NCBI GenBank assembly: GCA_904419105.1
Contig: CAJFQR010000077.1
Location: 1 to 6,658 of the forward strand
Length of the DNA stretch: 6,658 bases
DNA from: Candidatus Avimicrobium faecavium
GTDB taxonomy: Bacteria; Bacillota; Clostridia; Oscillospirales; Ruminococcaceae
Reading direction: 5' to 3'
In this document: one piece after another, positions 5,120 to 6,658 of the stretch
Position numbering within the stretch: the first letter of the stretch is position 1
Layout: each line of letters opens with the position of its first letter
Notes under the pieces: generated by a model
Seen by the model: only the letters and a program-made list of their open reading frames with translations
Databases searched by the model: none
What the model was told of the DNA's origin: nothing
Program-made: the position numbers and the translations under genes

Positions 5120-6448
5120 TCATTCCGCTTCCTCTGCCATCAGGTCATAGCCGCGGCTGTCGGTGACGGTGACGGTGACATATTCGCCGACCTCATGCTC
5201 ATAGGGCGAATCGAAGTAGACCCGGGTATCGATGTCCGGCGCGTCCATGTAACTGCGGCCGTAGTAGATGCCGCTCTCCTCGTCCAGGCCGTCCACCACA
5301 ACCTCCAGCTCCCGGCCGATGAGGCTGCGGGCAAACTCCTCGGCGATGGCCAGCTGCTCGGTCATCACAATATCCGCCCGGCGGCGCTTGGTCTCCTCAT
5401 CGATCTGATCGGGCATGTCATAGGCCGGGGTATCGTCCTCCCGGGAGTAGGTAAAGCAGCCCAGCCGCTCGAACCGGACCTCCTTGACCAGCCGGGTCAG
5501 CTCGGCGAAGTCCTCCTCGGTCTCCCCCGGGAACCCGGTGATGAAGGTGGTGCGCAGCACCACACCGGGCACCTTTTCCCGGATGTGCTGCATCAGGCTT
5601 TTCAGATAGGTGTAGTCGTCCCGGCGGTTCATCTTCTTGAGGATGCGGCCGCTGGCGTGCTGCACCGGCACATCCATATACTTGACCACCTTGGGCTCGC
5701 TGGCCATCACATCCAGCAGCTCCTCGGTGATGCGCTGGGGATAGCAGTAGAGGATGCGTACCCAGTGCACGCCGTCCACCTTGCACACCTCCCGGATCAG
5801 CTCCGGGAGCATCAGCCTGCCATAGATGTCCTCCCCATACCGGGTGGTGTCCTGGGCCACCAGGTTCATCTCGGTGACGCCCTGGGCGGCAAAGCGCCGG
5901 ACCTCCTCGAGGATGTTCTCCATCTTGCGGCTGCGGAACCGGCCGCGGATGTTCGGGATCGCACAGTAGGTGCAGCGGTTGTCACAGCCGTCCGCCAGCT
6001 TGATGTAGGCATAGTAGGGGGGATTGGTGAGCACCCGCTCGGCGTCCATCACCAGGTCGTTCTTATCCGAAAACTCCACCACACGTTCGCCGTGGAGGGC
6101 GTGATCGATGGCGGCGACGATGTCGGTGTTGCGGCCGATGCCGAGGATCACATCCGCCTCGGGGATCTCCGAGACGATCTCCTGCTGATAGCGCTCAGCC
6201 AGACAGCCGGTGACCACCACCGCCCGGACCTGACCGGCGCGCTTGCGCTCGCAGAACTCGAGGATGTTCTCGATGGACTCCCGCTTGGCGTCCTCGATGA
6301 AGCCGCAGGTGTTGATGATGACCACATCGCAAAGCGCCGGGTCGGCGCAGAGCTCATAGCCGTCCCGCTGGATCAGCGAGAGCATGATCTCACCGTCCAC
6401 CTGGTTTTTGGAACAACCCAGGGATACCATACCCACCTTAACTGCCAT
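5120..6448 (-). CDS. rimO: Ribosomal protein S12 methylthiotransferase RimO
   Basis: This radical SAM enzyme adds a methylthio group to the conserved aspartate of ribosomal protein S12 (Asp88 in E. coli numbering). All expected parts are present in 442 residues. The N-terminal UPF0004 domain carries the auxiliary iron-sulfur ligands C12 (SLGCSKNQVDGE), C48 (NTCGFI) and C82 (TGCLAERY). The radical SAM core has C155, C159 and C162 in DGCDNRCTYCAIP, with ITGFPGETEEDF near 303-314. A TRAM domain follows at about 375-438. SLGCSKNQVDGE and IRGRFRSR point to RimO rather than MiaB. The ATG at 6448 gives the usual MAVKVGMVSLGC start. AAGGAG lies 12 bases upstream, a slightly long spacing. The preceding recX-like gene ends 52 bases before it, in an AT-rich gap without a convincing promoter. 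pgsA follows after 30 bases. Confidence 0.97.
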   Translation of the reverse strand: MAVKVGMVSLGCSKNQVDGEIMLSLIQRDGYELCADPALCDVVIINTCGFIEDAKRESIENILEFCERKRAGQVRAVVVTGCLAERYQQEIVSEIPEADVILGIGRNTDIVAAIDHALHGERVVEFSDKNDLVMDAERVLTNPPYYAYIKLADGCDNRCTYCAIPNIRGRFRSRKMENILEEVRRFAAQGVTEMNLVAQDTTRYGEDIYGRLMLPELIREVCKVDGVHWVRILYCYPQRITEELLDVMASEPKVVKYMDVPVQHASGRILKKMNRRDDYTYLKSLMQHIREKVPGVVLRTTFITGFPGETEEDFAELTRLVKEVRFERLGCFTYSREDDTPAYDMPDQIDEETKRRRADIVMTEQLAIAEEFARSLIGRELEVVVDGLDEESGIYYGRSYMDAPDIDTRVYFDSPYEHEVGEYVTVTVTDSRGYDLMAEEAE

Positions 6449-6500
6449 AGTAAAAACTGTCTCCTTATATCATATAGAATAAAACGTTGTCTGTGCCGGT

Positions 6501-6658
6501 TCACACCGACTGTTCATAGGCCAGCTCGCCGTCGATGCCGTCCTCCTCGAGCACCTGCTCGATGGCCGGCCGGATCTCGCCGTAGCGGTAGCCCATGCGC
6601 AGCAGCGCGTTTACCGCCCGCTGGCGGCCCTTTTCGTCGCCGAGGTACCGGGCGTACT
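6501..6658 (-). CDS. recX: Probable RecX regulatory protein, C-terminal 51 residues (5' end outside window)
   Basis: The - strand is open from the window edge to a TGA at 6503-6501, giving 51 residues that begin YARYLGDEKGRQRAVNALL. The next part, RMGYRYGEIRPAIEQVLEED, looks like the last three-helix repeat of RecX proteins, where an R-G-Y/F-x-Y-x-x-I-R pattern precedes a short acidic tail. RecX binds RecA filaments and modulates recombination and SOS induction in the cytoplasm. Clostridial genomes often place recX near recA, rimO and pgsA, which supports the call. The start and the N-terminal two-thirds cannot be seen, so the assignment rests on one repeat and on context. The ending ELAYEQSV is not diagnostic. 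It probably shares a transcript with rimO. Confidence 0.72.
   Translation of the reverse strand, partial: YARYLGDEKGRQRAVNALLRMGYRYGEIRPAIEQVLEEDGIDGELAYEQSV

Noticed and set aside
6461..6500. Promoter for rimO in the AT-rich gap (TATGAT at 6474-6469 on the - strand)
   Set aside because: The -10-like hexamer has no good -35 at proper spacing, and its start point would fall in or next to the AAGGAG ribosome binding site. Transcription from upstream is more likely.

Overview
The window looks like chromosomal DNA from a GC-rich member of the Clostridia, probably Oscillospirales-like. The grounds are the GC-rich coding DNA, strong AGGAG-type ribosome binding sites, a tRNA-sensing T-box leader (a mainly Firmicutes device) in front of cysS, and a clostridial-style membrane-anchored XRE regulator. 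The genus is not determined. Most of the window is housekeeping, and no mobile element, CRISPR array, tRNA or rRNA gene was seen.

Left part, + strand (1-1277): the 3' end of an RsmF/YebU-type rRNA cytosine methyltransferase gene is followed, after a 163-base gap rich in inverted repeats, by an XRE-family regulator with four predicted membrane segments. A strong hairpin at 1281-1330 separates it from the convergent cysS gene and can terminate transcription in both directions.

Right part, - strand (6658 down to 1343): in transcription order, the 3' end of a probable recX gene, rimO (ribosomal protein S12 methylthiotransferase), pgsA (phosphatidylglycerophosphate synthase, GTG start), a three-part protein with TPR repeats, a Suppressor-of-fused (SUFU) domain and an Imm33/DUF2185-like domain, and then cysS (cysteinyl-tRNA synthetase). 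Short gaps between rimO, pgsA and the TPR-SUFU gene suggest one operon. cysS forms its own unit: a near-consensus promoter lies just after the TPR-SUFU stop codon and drives a leader of about 310 bases. That leader holds a complete T-box with Stem I, a Stem III hairpin, an antiterminator and a mutually exclusive intrinsic terminator. Its UGGA bulge fits a tRNA with discriminator base U, and a UGC codon lies in the expected specifier region, so the leader most likely senses uncharged tRNA-Cys.

The two items most worth a second look are the fully readable T-box, whose antiterminator departs from consensus but is compensated, and the TPR-SUFU-Imm33 fusion. The fusion joins two domain families known from toxin immunity in an otherwise housekeeping operon with no toxin in view. 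No clearly new multi-gene system was found.
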